Shown piece by piece: positions 20,818 through 28,978 of a stretch of 64,000 nucleotides of DNA. Position 1 is the first letter of the stretch, and every line of letters starts with the position of its first letter. This DNA comes from Pseudomonadota bacterium (GTDB lineage: Bacteria; Pseudomonadota; Alphaproteobacteria; Caulobacterales; Caulobacteraceae). A program made the position numbers and the translations under genes. The stretch lies in assembly GCA_020161365.1 (NCBI GenBank), contig JAIUNU010000002.1:1-64000 (forward strand). The letters run 5' to 3'. The notes under the pieces were generated by a model. It had not been told where the DNA came from, made no database searches, and worked only from the letters and a program-made list of their open reading frames with translations.

Positions 20818-21048
20818 ATGTCCCATGCCGAACTGGAAGCCCGCCTGACCGCGGCTTTTCCGGACGCCGAGATCGTGCTGACCGACCTCGTCGGCGACAA
20901 CGATCACTGGAAGGCGCGGATCACCTCGTCGGCCTTCAAGGGCCTGCCGCGCGTGCGCCAGCACCAACTGGTCAACAAGGCCTTGGCCGACGTGTTGGGC
21001 GGAACCCTGCACGCCTTGGCCCTCGAAACCGCCGCGCCCGCCGAGTAA
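20818..21048 (+). CDS. BolA/IbaG family protein
   Basis: 76 residues with the BolA class-II-like fold: helix [13 protein letters not shown], strand [13 protein letters not shown], and the conserved [10 protein letters not shown] segment whose histidine helps bind a shared Fe-S cluster. BolA proteins form heterodimers with CGFS glutaredoxins, and one is encoded 0.95 kb downstream (22003). Conserved order purL-bolA-grx in alphaproteobacteria supports the call. ATG at 20818 follows GCCC; no strong ribosome site. Confidence 0.9.
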   Translation: MSHAELEARLTAAFPDAEIVLTDLVGDNDHWKARITSSAFKGLPRVRQHQLVNKALADVLGGTLHALALETAAPAE

Positions 21049-21062
21049 GGAGCCGTCGCCCC

Positions 21063-21953
21063 TTGCGCTATCGTCCCTTCGGAGCCACGGGCATCGCGGT
21101 CTCGGCGCTGACCTTGCGCCTGGCCGACAGCTCGCGGCTGCGGGCGAGCGACTGGCGCGCGCTGGTGTTCACGGCGCTGGAAAACGGCGTCAACAGCTTC
21201 CAGATCGACGGCGACGCCCCCGAAATGCTGCAAGGCGCAGGCGAGGCGTTCGCATCCGTCGAGCGCCGCCTGCTGTTCCTGACGTGGCGCGTGCGCCAGG
21301 ACGCCAACCAGCTTGGCCAGCAGACCCTGGATAGCTTGCGCCGCTGGGCCTACGAGGGCCTTGGGCTGGATTATCTCGACCTGGTGCTGATCAACGATCC
21401 ACAGTCGCCGTCGCTGCCGATGAGTTTCGAGGCGGGCCTCCAGACGTTGTGGAGCGCGCGGGCCCTGGGCGGGCTGGGCATCGCCAGCCGGGGCGATATC
21501 CATCCAGGCTTGCTCGCCAACGGACTGGTGACCGCTGTGTCGTCGCCCTACAATTTGTCTTCGGGGTGGGCGGAACGCCATCGCATCCGCCAAGCCTCCC
21601 AGAACAACTTCGCGGTGATCGGCGAGGATTTCTGGCCCCAGGCCTTGCGCGAACTCGCCGACCAAGCGCCGCGCCGCCCCTCATTCTGGCAACGGCGCAC
21701 CGACCCGCTGGCCGACGTGGGCGGTTATGAGTTTCTGAGCAAGACGCCGGGTTGGAGCGGTGAGGATATCTGCCTGGGCTACGCCCTGACCGAACCGTCT
21801 CTGGCCACCGTGCGGATCACCGCCGACACCCGCCAGGAGGTCGAGCGCCTCGCCGAGGTGGTCGAGCGTGATCTGCCCACCGGCGTCTGCGCCCAGATCG
21901 AGATGGCCCGCTTCTCGGCTCAGGAACGCGAGAAGGCGGCCCGTCGCCCTTGA
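21063..21953 (+). CDS. Aldo/keto reductase fold protein, degenerate active site
   Basis: 296 residues, TTG start at 21063, 14 nt after the BolA gene. The start [13 protein letters not shown] and the segment [15 protein letters not shown] mark the AKR superfamily. The catalytic tetrad looks lost: the usual F-D-T-A-x-x-Y-G is F-Q-I-D-G-D-A-P with no tyrosine, the lysine strand reads L-F-L-T-W-R-V, and the histidine position is N in L-I-N-D-P. It probably is not an oxidoreductase and may act as a scaffold. Lying between bolA and grxD suggests an Fe-S or redox-linked role (inferred). Confidence 0.75.
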   Translation: MRYRPFGATGIAVSALTLRLADSSRLRASDWRALVFTALENGVNSFQIDGDAPEMLQGAGEAFASVERRLLFLTWRVRQDANQLGQQTLDSLRRWAYEGLGLDYLDLVLINDPQSPSLPMSFEAGLQTLWSARALGGLGIASRGDIHPGLLANGLVTAVSSPYNLSSGWAERHRIRQASQNNFAVIGEDFWPQALRELADQAPRRPSFWQRRTDPLADVGGYEFLSKTPGWSGEDICLGYALTEPSLATVRITADTRQEVERLAEVVERDLPTGVCAQIEMARFSAQEREKAARRP

Positions 21954-22002
21954 CCCCGGCGCGCGCGGCGCCTAGCTGACAGGCTTCGACTAGGAACTCG
22001 CC

Positions 22003-22347
22003 ATGACCGACGCCGCCGCTTCCTCCCCTGCCCTGGACTTCATCGCCAAGACCGTCGCCGACCATCCGGTGGTGGTGTTCATGAAGGGCGTGCCGGACCA
22101 GCCCCGCTGCGGCTTCTCGTCGGTGGTCGTGCAGATCCTGGATCACCTGGGCGTCGAGTTCGTCGGCGTCGACGTGCTGCAGGACGACGATCTGCGCCAG
22201 GGGATCAAGACCTTCACCGACTGGCCGACCATCCCGCAGCTCTATGTGAAGGGCGAGTTCGTCGGCGGCAGCGACATCGTCCGCGAGATGTTCCAGTCGG
22301 GCGAGCTGAAGACTTTCCTGACCGAACAGGGCGTGATCGCCGCCTAG
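22003..22347 (+). CDS. grxD: Monothiol glutaredoxin, Grx4/CGFS type
   Basis: 114 residues. The active site is C-G-F-S (near residues 43-46) in the context F-M-K-G-V-P-D-Q-P-R-C-G-F-S. W-P-T-I-P-Q-L-Y-V-K-G-E-F-V-G-G-S-D-I is the glutathione-binding region with the cis-proline loop. CGFS glutaredoxins carry a 2Fe-2S cluster, alone or with BolA, for cluster transfer and iron sensing. The bolA gene upstream is the expected partner. Confidence 0.95.
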   Translation: MTDAAASSPALDFIAKTVADHPVVVFMKGVPDQPRCGFSSVVVQILDHLGVEFVGVDVLQDDDLRQGIKTFTDWPTIPQLYVKGEFVGGSDIVREMFQSGELKTFLTEQGVIAA

Positions 22348-22362
22348 GGCGGCCGTCTCGGC

Positions 22363-22782
22363 ATGAGCCGCCTGTTCGTCCCGCCATCGGACGCCTACAC
22401 CCTGACCTTCACGCCCAAGGCGTCGGACATTGACGCCAACGGCCACGTCAACAACGTGGTCTATCTGGGCTGGGCGCAGGACCTGGCCATCACCCACTGG
22501 GACGCCTGGACCTCGCCCGAGGAACGCGCGCCCTGGAGCTGGGTCGCGCGCCGCCACGAGGTCGACTATCGCCGCGAACTCCTGCCCGGCGAGACCGCCA
22601 CAGGTTACACCTGGGTCGGCGAACTGAAGGGCCCGCGCTTCGAGCGCTACATCCGCATCGATGGCCCGGACGGCGAGATGTGCGCCCAGGTCCGCACCGA
22701 CTGGGTGCTGATCGACATCGCCGCCAAGCGCCCGGCGCGCGTGCTGCCCTGGATGATCGAGCGCTTCACGCCGAAAGGTTAG
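22363..22782 (+). CDS. Acyl-CoA thioesterase, 4HBT hotdog family
   Basis: 139 residues. The hotdog-fold motif D-I-D-A-N-G-H-V-N-N-V-V-Y-L (residues about 24-37) holds the catalytic aspartate region of 4-hydroxybenzoyl-CoA thioesterase-like enzymes, followed by W-A-Q-D and R-R-H-E-V-D-Y-R-R-E-L. It would hydrolyse an acyl-CoA of unknown chain. It starts 15 nt after grxD and overlaps the convergent zinc-ribbon gene by 17 nt. Confidence 0.87.
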   Translation: MSRLFVPPSDAYTLTFTPKASDIDANGHVNNVVYLGWAQDLAITHWDAWTSPEERAPWSWVARRHEVDYRRELLPGETATGYTWVGELKGPRFERYIRIDGPDGEMCAQVRTDWVLIDIAAKRPARVLPWMIERFTPKG

Positions 22783-23023
22783 GACCGCGCGGAGGAACGG
22801 CCGCCTCTTCGGCAGGCCGATAGATCTTCAACATCCGAAGGCCCTTGCAGCCGGAGCAATAGCCCAGCGTGTGCTTGGTTCCAGAAGCGCCGTAGCGAAC
22901 GCCGCCGACGGCAGCTAGAGACTTTTGCCGGCCGCAGGCCGTACAGCGTATTTTCCACTCGGCCGTCTCTCGCTGGATATCGGCCGCCAGGCGCCCGAAC
23001 GCCTCTGAAATCCGTTTGAACAT
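22766..23023 (-). CDS. Small zinc-ribbon-like protein
   Basis: 85 residues, M-F-K-R-I-S-E-A-F-G start. Two C-x-x-C pairs, I-R-C-T-A-C-G (near 26-32) and G-Y-C-S-G-C-K (near 54-60), suggest one zinc-binding ribbon. I do not recognise a named family. The ATG at 23023 has a CAGGAG ribosome site 6 nt upstream, which rules out the longer frame. Its 3' end overlaps the thioesterase gene on the other strand by 17 nt. Confidence 0.72.
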   Translation of the reverse strand: MFKRISEAFGRLAADIQRETAEWKIRCTACGRQKSLAAVGGVRYGASGTKHTLGYCSGCKGLRMLKIYRPAEEAAVPPRGPNLSA

Positions 23024-23045
23024 TCGCGCTCCTGCGGAACCTGGG

Positions 23046-23411
23046 CTAGCGGAAGGACGGGTTCGCCACCTTGAACCGTTCACCGCGCCTGAGGCCCAGC
23101 TCGTCATAGCTGAACTCAAGATCGATCACCCCAGCCTTGCCAAACCGGCAGGTCTCCAGCCGCCGCCGGGCGAAGGCCAACACCGCTGTCTTCTGGGTGC
23201 GATCAAGGTAGAAGGTGACGTCCGACCTGCCCGTGCAGCCCTGAGAGGCCATAAGCAAGGTCAAGCCGTCGCGCCCGGCCGTCACATCAACCGGTTCAAG
23301 TTCCGGCCACCCCTGATCCGACGCGACCAGCCTGGGCCTCGTGACACAGCCAGCGGCCGTGAGGGCCAAGCCGGTCCATAGAAGCCCTCTGCGTGACAGC
23401 GCGCCGATCAT
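23046..23411 (-). CDS. Small lipoprotein, paralogue of the one at 25818
   Basis: 121 residues with a lipoprotein signal: R-R-G-L-L-W-T-G-L-A then lipobox L-T-A-A-G-C (Cys22). The mature part shares an ordered pattern with the protein at 25818: S-x-G-C-T, then L-x-F-x-R-x-R followed by a cysteine, then L-x-Y/F-x-x-D, G-x-x-R-G and a final N-P. The two spaced cysteines probably form a disulfide. Function unknown; located at an outer or inner membrane face. Confidence 0.8.
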   Translation of the reverse strand: MIGALSRRGLLWTGLALTAAGCVTRPRLVASDQGWPELEPVDVTAGRDGLTLLMASQGCTGRSDVTFYLDRTQKTAVLAFARRRLETCRFGKAGVIDLEFSYDELGLRRGERFKVANPSFR

Positions 23412-23474
23412 ACGTCCTCGAATTCTTCGGACCTGAAGATCGCCGAAGGACGGCTTGCTGACCAGAGGCCGGGC

Positions 23475-24431
23475 TTAGCCCCAGGGGCCCGCCTCGTGCG
23501 ATCCGCCGCTCAGCGGAACGCTGGAGGGCGCCGCTGAAACCGCCGTCGGGCGACGCGCGCCGCGCTCCACACCCAGGCGCATTAGGGCCTCGACGCGGTT
23601 GTGGGTGGCCGGGTGGGTCGAGAACAGGTTGTCGGCGCCCTTCCCGGCCAGCGGGTTGATGATGAACATGTGGGCGGTGGCCGGATTGCGTTCGGCCTGG
23701 ACGTTCTCGTAGCCGCCGCGCGCGTAGGCTTCGATCTTCTCCAGCGCGCGCGCCAGCGACTCGGAGTCGCCGGCGATCTGCGCGCCGATCCGGTCGGCCT
23801 CGTACTCGCGGGCGCGGCTGATGGCCATCTGGACCAGCATGGCCGCGATCGGGGCCAGGATAGCGATCAGGATCGCGCCGACCAAGCCGCCCAGACCACC
23901 GCCATTGCCCTCTTCGTCGCGTGAGCCACCGAAGAAGAAGGCGAAGTTGGCCAGGGCCGAGATCGCGCCGGCGATGGTCGCCGTCACGGTCATCACCAGG
24001 GTGTCGCGGTTCTTCACGTGCGCCAGTTCGTGGGCCATGACGCCGCGGATCTCCTCGCGGGTCAGAAGCTGCAACAGGCCGGTGCTGGCGGCCACGGCGG
24101 CGTGGTCAGGATCACGGCCCGTGGCGAAGGCGTTGGGCTGGGCGCTGTCGATAACCGTGATGCGCGGACGCGGCAGGCCGGCCGAGCGGGCCATCTCGAC
24201 GGTGTCGATCACATAGTTGCGGATCAGCGGCTCGGGATGGCTCTCATCGACCTCGACCGCGCCATAGGTGCGCAGCACGATCTTGTCGGCGTTCCAGTAC
24301 GAGAACGCGTTCATGGCCAGGGCGAAGACCAGCGCGATCATCATGCCGGTCGCGCCGCCGATCAGGAAGCCGGCGCCCATGAACAGGGCCGTCAGGCCGG
24401 CCAGCAGCATGTAGGTCTTGAAGTGGTTCAT
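23475..24431 (-). CDS. htpX: Zinc metalloprotease HtpX
   Basis: 318 residues. Two N-terminal membrane helices (about 8-28 and 29-45), then the M48 zinc motif H134-E135-L-A-H138 and two further hydrophobic segments near 150-175 and 185-205. Active site faces the cytoplasm; it degrades damaged membrane proteins alongside FtsH. The C-terminal segment [11 protein letters not shown] is typical of HtpX. Gap of 9 nt to the upstream zinc-ribbon gene suggests an operon. Confidence 0.95.
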   Translation of the reverse strand: MNHFKTYMLLAGLTALFMGAGFLIGGATGMMIALVFALAMNAFSYWNADKIVLRTYGAVEVDESHPEPLIRNYVIDTVEMARSAGLPRPRITVIDSAQPNAFATGRDPDHAAVAASTGLLQLLTREEIRGVMAHELAHVKNRDTLVMTVTATIAGAISALANFAFFFGGSRDEEGNGGGLGGLVGAILIAILAPIAAMLVQMAISRAREYEADRIGAQIAGDSESLARALEKIEAYARGGYENVQAERNPATAHMFIINPLAGKGADNLFSTHPATHNRVEALMRLGVERGARRPTAVSAAPSSVPLSGGSHEAGPWG

Positions 24432-24440
24432 CGTCTGGCG

Positions 24441-24758
24441 TCAGTCGAAGATGTCGAACAGGTCGAAGCGCTTTTTCTTGTGATGGCCATAGGAGCCGTG
24501 GCGACGGTAGTCATCATCGTCGTGACGCTTGCCGCTGTGGCTATGGTGGCCGTGATCGTGGTGATGATCGGGACGGCTGTAGGGTTTGGGCTGACCGTAG
24601 ATCGCCTGGGTCTCGTCGCGCTCCATGGCCATCAGCTTCTCAAGCTCGCCCCGGTCCAGCCAGACGCCCCGGCAGCGCGGGCACATGTCGAACTCGACGC
24701 TGGCGCGTTGCACGGCCTGCATCGAGGCGTCGCAGTTGGGGCACATCAGAAGCGGCAT
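24441..24758 (-). CDS. TFIIB-type zinc-ribbon protein with His-rich tail
   Basis: 105 residues. An N-terminal zf-TFIIB-type ribbon has C-P-N-C (near 6-9) and C-P-R-C-R-G-V-W-L-D-R-G-E-L-E-K-L (near 26-42), the classic signature of the family. The tail is rich in H, D and K (blocks such as HHHDHGHHSHSG and HHKKK) and ends in F-D-L-F-D-I-F-D, suggesting metal binding and a docking end. ATG at 24758 follows GGAGG by 7 nt. It probably shares a transcript with htpX, 9 nt downstream. Confidence 0.87.
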   Translation of the reverse strand: MPLLMCPNCDASMQAVQRASVEFDMCPRCRGVWLDRGELEKLMAMERDETQAIYGQPKPYSRPDHHHDHGHHSHSGKRHDDDDYRRHGSYGHHKKKRFDLFDIFD

Positions 24759-24785
24759 ACGGAACCTCCGGTCCAAAAAGGATGC

Positions 24786-24863
24786 TCGGGTGTTCTCGAC
24801 GACAGGCGGCGCCTTTTGGGGAGGGGGGCTAGGCAGCCGGACCCAGACATCGAGAACACCCGA
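24786..24863. repeat. 14-bp perfect inverted repeat enclosing a structured loop
   Basis: TCGGGTGTTCTCGA (24786-24799) and TCGAGAACACCCGA (24850-24863) are exact reverse complements separated by 50 bases that themselves contain GGCGGCGCC and GGCTAGGCAGCC. It lies between the rpsD terminator and the zinc-ribbon gene. It could be a structured RNA, an operator pair or a decayed mobile-element end; no function is assigned. Confidence 0.6.
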
Positions 24864-24966
24864 TGCGGTCCGACATCACGAGCACTTGCATTGCTCGCCA
24901 GAGGGGCCCGGTCCCGCTGAACCGCAGTTAGGGTCCCGCGCGATCCGGTTCAAGACCTCCGCACAA

Positions 24967-24999
24967 CAAAAAAGACCCCGGATTGCTCCGGGGCCTTTT
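24967..24999 (-). terminator. rpsD intrinsic terminator
   Basis: Stem CCCCGGA (24976-24982) and TCCGGGG (24987-24993) with a 4-nt loop; A-rich on the left, giving a T-rich tail for the minus strand, and CCTTTTC on the right. It lies 24 nt past the rpsD stop. Confidence 0.85.
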
Positions 25000-25022
25000 C
25001 CGTATCTGTTCGGATCCGACGC

Positions 25023-25640
25023 TTACGAAGCGTAGAATTCGACGACGAGGTTCGGTTCCATCTTCACCGGATACGGAACTTCCGACAGTTCCGGAGCGCG
25101 GACGAAGGTGGCCGACAGGCTCTTGGCGTCGACCGAGACGTACTCGGCGAAGTCACGCTCGTTCGAGGCGACGGCTTCGAGGACCAGAGCCATGTTGCGC
25201 GACTTTTCGCGGACCTGGATCACGTCGCCGGCCTTGCAGCGGTACGACGGGATGTTCACGCGCTTGCCGTTCACGGTCACGTGGCCGTGGTTCACGAACT
25301 GGCGGGCGGCGAACACGGTCGGCACGAACTTGGCGCGATAGACGATGGCGTCCAGGCGTGACTCGAGCAGAGCGATCAGGTTCTCCGAGGTGTTACCCTT
25401 GCGACGGGCGGCTTCCTCGTAGGTGCGCGAGAATTGCTTCTCGGTCAGGTTACCGTAGTAGCCCTTCAGCTTTTGCTTGGCGCGCAGCTGCAGACCGAAG
25501 TCCGAAACCTTGCTCTTACGACGTTGGCCGTGTTGGCCCGGGCCGTACGAACGCGAGTTGACCGGGGACTTCGGACGGCCCCACAGGTTTTCACCCATGC
25601 GGCGGTCGATCTTGTACTTGGCGCTATGGCGCTTCGACAT
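25023..25640 (-). CDS. rpsD: 30S ribosomal protein S4
   Basis: 205 residues, standard length. Primary 16S rRNA-binding assembly protein and translational repressor. [14 protein letters not shown] start, [10 protein letters not shown] near 40, and the S4 domain [12 protein letters not shown] to [11 protein letters not shown] near 95-130. The ATG at 25640 is the family start. Single gene with its own terminator. Confidence 0.98.
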   Translation of the reverse strand: MSKRHSAKYKIDRRMGENLWGRPKSPVNSRSYGPGQHGQRRKSKVSDFGLQLRAKQKLKGYYGNLTEKQFSRTYEEAARRKGNTSENLIALLESRLDAIVYRAKFVPTVFAARQFVNHGHVTVNGKRVNIPSYRCKAGDVIQVREKSRNMALVLEAVASNERDFAEYVSVDAKSLSATFVRAPELSEVPYPVKMEPNLVVEFYAS

Positions 25641-25817
25641 AGTCAGTCTTTCAAAACGATCCGGGCCGGCTCCCCCGAGAGGGTGCGATCGCAACGGCGG
25701 CGTCGGGTCAATCCGTCATAAGGTTCCGCGCCGCGCGGCGAGCCGGCGGCGTCAAGGGGTGGCTTATGAGGGAGCGGCGGCGGGGAGTCAATGTTCCGCC
25801 TCCGCTCTGGCCTGGCG

Positions 25818-26201
25818 CTACGGACGCACCAGCGGATTGCGCAGGCGGATCTTGCCGCCGCGCTCGACGCCGAACGCGTCGAGCGGATAACGCAACTCCA
25901 GGCCCTCAGGCATCAGCGCCTTGCAGTTGTCGGGACGCTTGCGGACAAATGAGAAGCTGGTCAGGCCGTCGCGGCGCTGGGTCTCGACCGAGAAGTCCTC
26001 CTGCTGGGTGCAGCCATTGGAACTGACGCGCACCACCAGATCGGCCCCGTCGACCCGCGCACCGCGCAGCGCTTCCAACGGCCGGTCGCTGCCCTGGGCG
26101 GAGACGGCGATGTTGGGCTGGCTGTCATCGGCGTCGATGATCACGCAGGCCGAGGTGCTCAGGCCCAGGGCGATGACGGCGGCGAGCGATGCGAGTTTCA
26201 T
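25818..26201 (-). CDS. Small lipoprotein, paralogue of the one at 23046
   Basis: 127 residues, lipobox L-S-T-S-A-C (Cys19) after a short hydrophobic signal. The mature domain has S-N-G-C-T-Q, F-S-F-V-R-K-R-P-D-N-C, L-R-Y-P-L-D, G-V-E-R-G-G and N-P-L-V-R-P, the same order of conserved positions as the lipoprotein at 23046. A GAGGGGAC motif sits upstream of the ATG. Function unknown. Confidence 0.82.
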   Translation of the reverse strand: MKLASLAAVIALGLSTSACVIIDADDSQPNIAVSAQGSDRPLEALRGARVDGADLVVRVSSNGCTQQEDFSVETQRRDGLTSFSFVRKRPDNCKALMPEGLELRYPLDAFGVERGGKIRLRNPLVRP

Positions 26202-26280
26202 GCTGGTGTCCCCTCTTGTTGGTCAGCTTGACCGTGAGAGGACCGCCCGCCGCCTGAACCCAGGATGAATTACGGATAGT

Positions 26281-26546
26281 TCACAGCCGTGCGGCGTGAC
26301 GGATCCGGACGATGTGCACGACGCCGTCGCCAACGTAATAGCGGATCACATAGGGCGGGACGACGACCAACTCTTGAAGCGTCGCCGTCGCTAGGCGGCC
26401 GTGCTTGGGGTTCTCCGCCAGGCTGTCAGCGGCGGCCTTAGGCCTACCGCCAGCCGCTGAGCCGCGAGGGGGCTGAATTGGCCAATATAGTCGCGGATAG
26501 GCGTCAGATCGGCCAGCGCGCGCCAGGTCCAGACTACTTCCGCCAC
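26281..26546 (-). pseudogene. RelE/ParE-type toxin, frameshifted
   Basis: From GTG 26546 the frame gives V-A-E-V-V-W-T-W-R-A-L-A-D-L then R-D-Y-I-G-Q-F-S-P-L-A-A-Q-R-L-A, the N-terminal half of a ParE/RelE toxin. After about codon 38 the family sequence continues only in another frame: P-K-A-A-A-D-S-L-A-E-N-P to the stop at 26281, with V-V-P-P-Y-V-I-R-Y and I-V-R-I-R-H. One missing base in the GCGGTAGGCCTAAGG stretch explains it: 266 bases instead of 267 (88 codons plus stop). Start overlaps the antitoxin by 13 nt. A sequencing error cannot be excluded. Confidence 0.85.
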
Positions 26547-26710
26547 GTCGCGGGCGCTGGCTTCTCTTCGGGCGTTCCCCACGTATCGAGCCAGGCCGAA
26601 ACTTCGTCGTGGGGTACGACACGACCGGCGGCGATGTCCGCCATTCCTTCGGCGTCGGCGGTCTCTTCGGCTTCCGCGTCAATTTCGAAGATGGATGGCT
26701 CCGGAACCAT
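26534..26710 (-). CDS. Antitoxin of a RelE/ParE-type module
   Basis: 58 residues: M-V-P-E-P-S-I-F-E-I-D-A-E-A-E-E start, then M-A-D-I-A-A-G-R-V-V-P-H-D-E-V-S-A-W-L and the C-terminal P-A-P-A-T-W-R-K. The short acidic N-terminus with the G-R-V-V-P-H-x-x-V-x-x-W-L block is typical of antitoxins encoded directly before RelE/ParE toxins. It is intact although the toxin is broken. The GTG start of the toxin overlaps its last codons. Confidence 0.85.
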   Translation of the reverse strand: MVPEPSIFEIDAEAEETADAEGMADIAAGRVVPHDEVSAWLDTWGTPEEKPAPATWRK

Positions 26711-26755
26711 GGAGCGAGCATAGCATATCGCCCCCCTCTCAATGCCGCTCGTAGG

Positions 26756-27589
26756 TCACAGCCTCTCGGCATGAAACGCCACGTGATCGCCGATGAAGGT
26801 CGAGATGAAGAAGTAGCTGTGGTCGTAGCCATCCTGGCGACGCACCGTGACCTTGCGGCCGGCCTTGGCGGCGGCGGCTTCGATCAGTTCGGGCTTGAGC
26901 TGGTTTTCCAGGAAGCTGTCGGCCAGGCCCTGGTCGATCAGGATGTCGTCGAAGGTCTCGCCCTTGCCGTCCTCAAGCAGGGCGCAGGCGTCGTAGGGGC
27001 GCCAGGTCGCGCGGTCCGGGCCGAGATAAGCGCTCAGCGCCTTGTCGCCCCACGGGCAGTTCAGCGGCGAGACGATCGGCGAGAACGCGCTGACCGACTT
27101 GAAGAGCTCCGGGTGCTTCAGCGCGATGGTGAGGGCCCCGTGGCCGCCCATGGAGTGGCCAAAGATCCCCTTGCGCGCGCCGTCCAGCGGGAAGGCGCTT
27201 TCGACCGCCGCCAGGAGGTCGCCGGTGACGTAGGAGTGCATCATGAAGTGCGGCGCCCACGGGGCTTGGGTGGCGTCGACATAGAACCCCGCCCCCTGCC
27301 CCAGGTCGTAGGCCGGGTCGTCGGCGACACCTTCCCCCCTCGGCGAGGTGTCCGGCGCGACAATCGCGATGCCGTGCTGGGCCGCGTGCGCGTAGACCCC
27401 CGACTTCACCGTGAAATTGTCCTCGGTGCAGGTCAGGCCCGACAGCCAGACGAGATAAGGGAACGGTCCCTCGCCATCCGGCGTCCACACCGTGAACTTC
27501 ATCGGCGTGCCGGTGCTGGTGCTGGCGTGCTTGCAGTAACGCAGCGTTCCGCCATGGACGCGGTGGGTGGAGACGGTTTCGACGGTCAT
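26756..27589 (-). CDS. fghA: S-formylglutathione hydrolase
   Basis: 277 residues, esterase-D family. Hydrolyses S-formylglutathione to formate and glutathione, the second step of formaldehyde removal. Nucleophile S146 in G-H-S-M-G-G-H-G; W-L-S-G-L-T-C-T-E-D-N-F near 48 and the C-terminal Y-D-H-S-Y-F-F near 255 (catalytic histidine) match the family. The ATG at 27589 is the family start. adhC, the first-step enzyme, lies upstream in the same direction, separated by a repeat. Confidence 0.96.
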   Translation of the reverse strand: MTVETVSTHRVHGGTLRYCKHASTSTGTPMKFTVWTPDGEGPFPYLVWLSGLTCTEDNFTVKSGVYAHAAQHGIAIVAPDTSPRGEGVADDPAYDLGQGAGFYVDATQAPWAPHFMMHSYVTGDLLAAVESAFPLDGARKGIFGHSMGGHGALTIALKHPELFKSVSAFSPIVSPLNCPWGDKALSAYLGPDRATWRPYDACALLEDGKGETFDDILIDQGLADSFLENQLKPELIEAAAAKAGRKVTVRRQDGYDHSYFFISTFIGDHVAFHAERL

Positions 27590-27608
27590 TCGCAGCTCGC
27601 AGACATGA

Positions 27609-27750
27609 TCCTTCTCCTTTGGGGAGAAGGAGGGGCCCGTCACGACGAAGTCGGGATGGGAGGATGAGGGGGTAAGACGTCGACGGGTTTAACCCCTCAC
27701 CCTCCCGCGCGCCGCGCGGGCCCCTCCCTCTCCCTCTGGGAGCGGGAGAC
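27609..27750. repeat. Dispersed palindromic repeat between adhC and fghA
   Basis: Same family as 8288-8430: CCTTCTCC...GGGGAGAAGGAGGGGCCCG, GGGAGGATGAGGGG, AACCCCTCACCCTCCC and GGGCCCCTCCCTCTCCCTC in the same order. Inserted in the space within the adhC-fghA pair. Confidence 0.8.
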
Positions 27751-27752
27751 CT

Positions 27753-28862
27753 CTAGAACGTCACCACGGTCCGGATGCTCTCGCCCGCGTGCATGAGGTC
27801 AAACGCCTTGTTGATCTCTTCCAGCGGCAGGACGTGGGTGATCATCGGGTCGATCTGGATCTTCCCGTCCATGTACCAGTCGACGATCTTGGGCGTGTCG
27901 GTGCGGCCGCGCGCGCCGCCGAAGGCCGTGCCGCGCCAGACGCGGCCGGTGACCAGCTGGAACGGACGCGTCGAGATTTCCTTCCCCGCCTCGGCCACGC
28001 CGATGATGATGCTTTCGCCCCAACCCCGGTGGCAGGCTTCCAGCGCCGTGCGCATGACGCCAGTGTTGCCGGTGGCGTCGAAGGTGTAGTCCGCGCCGCC
28101 GTCGGTCAGGGCCACCAGATGCGCGACGAGATCGCCGGAGACGTCCTTCGGGTTGACGAAGTGCGTCATGCCGAACTTGCGGCCCCATTCTTCACGGTCC
28201 GGATTGATGTCGACGCCGACGATCATGTTGGCGCCGACCAGCTTCAGACCCTGGATGACGTTCAGGCCGATGCCGCCCAAGCCGAAGACGATGCAGTTGG
28301 CGCCCGGCTCGACCTTGGCGGTGTTGGTCACCGCGCCGACGCCCGTCGTCACGCCGCAGCCGCAGTAGCAGGCGGTCTTGAACGGCGCGTCGCGGCGGAT
28401 CTTGGCGACCGCGATCTCTGGCAGGACCGTGTAGTTCGAGAAGGTCGAGCAGCCCATGTAGTGATAGATCGGCTGCCCCTTGTACGAGAAGCGGCTGGTG
28501 CCGTCCGGCATCAGACCCTTGCCCTGCGTCGCCCGGATCGCCGTGCACAGGTTGGTCTTGCCCGACAGGCAGCTTTTGCACTGGCGGCATTCGGGCGTGT
28601 AGAGCGGGATCACGTGATCGCCGACCGCCACGCTGGTCACGCCCGCGCCGACCTCGACCACCACGCCCGCGCCTTCATGGCCCAGGATCGAGGGGAAGAT
28701 GCCCTCGCTGTCGAAGCCGTCCAGCGTGTAGGCGTCAGTGTGGCAGACCCCCGTCGCCTTGATCTCGACCATCACCTCGCCGGCCTTGGGCCCTTCGAGG
28801 TCGACCTCGACGATCTCCAAAGGCTTCTTGGCTTCGAACGCGACGGCGGCGCGGGTCTTCAT
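27753..28862 (-). CDS. adhC: Class III alcohol dehydrogenase / S-(hydroxymethyl)glutathione dehydrogenase
   Basis: 369 residues, NAD-dependent, zinc enzyme. Oxidises S-(hydroxymethyl)glutathione to S-formylglutathione. Catalytic zinc region G-V-C-H-T-D and G-H-E-G-A-G; structural zinc cysteines in [10 protein letters not shown] with a fourth in N-L-C; Rossmann motif [11 protein letters not shown] at 28862 follows GGGGAG. It is divergent from a LysR gene and paired with fghA. Confidence 0.96.
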   Translation of the reverse strand: MKTRAAVAFEAKKPLEIVEVDLEGPKAGEVMVEIKATGVCHTDAYTLDGFDSEGIFPSILGHEGAGVVVEVGAGVTSVAVGDHVIPLYTPECRQCKSCLSGKTNLCTAIRATQGKGLMPDGTSRFSYKGQPIYHYMGCSTFSNYTVLPEIAVAKIRRDAPFKTACYCGCGVTTGVGAVTNTAKVEPGANCIVFGLGGIGLNVIQGLKLVGANMIVGVDINPDREEWGRKFGMTHFVNPKDVSGDLVAHLVALTDGGADYTFDATGNTGVMRTALEACHRGWGESIIIGVAEAGKEISTRPFQLVTGRVWRGTAFGGARGRTDTPKIVDWYMDGKIQIDPMITHVLPLEEINKAFDLMHAGESIRTVVTF

Positions 28863-28939
28863 CGGGCATCTCCCCTGGCATCTTGGCCCGCCTTGGTACG
28901 CCCGCTCGGGCGCGCCGATAATCCCTAATGGCGCAAAAC

Positions 28940-28961
28940 ATTGTTGCTCAGGAAGAACAAT
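28940..28961. promoter_or_regulatory. Candidate LysR operator between adhC and the LysR gene
   Basis: ATTGTT (28940-28945), 10-nt spacer, AACAAT (28956-28961), lying 18 nt before the LysR start and 78 nt from the adhC start. Inverted repeats with this spacing and T...A outer bases are typical of LysR sites. Assignment to this regulator is inferred. Confidence 0.5.
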
Positions 28962-28978
28962 TGGCGCATTCCCGTCAT

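Noticed and set aside
24781..24870. Possible SRP or tmRNA gene at the inverted repeat
   Set aside because: The conserved SRP core and tmRNA tag sequences are absent on both strands; kept only as an unexplained inverted repeat.
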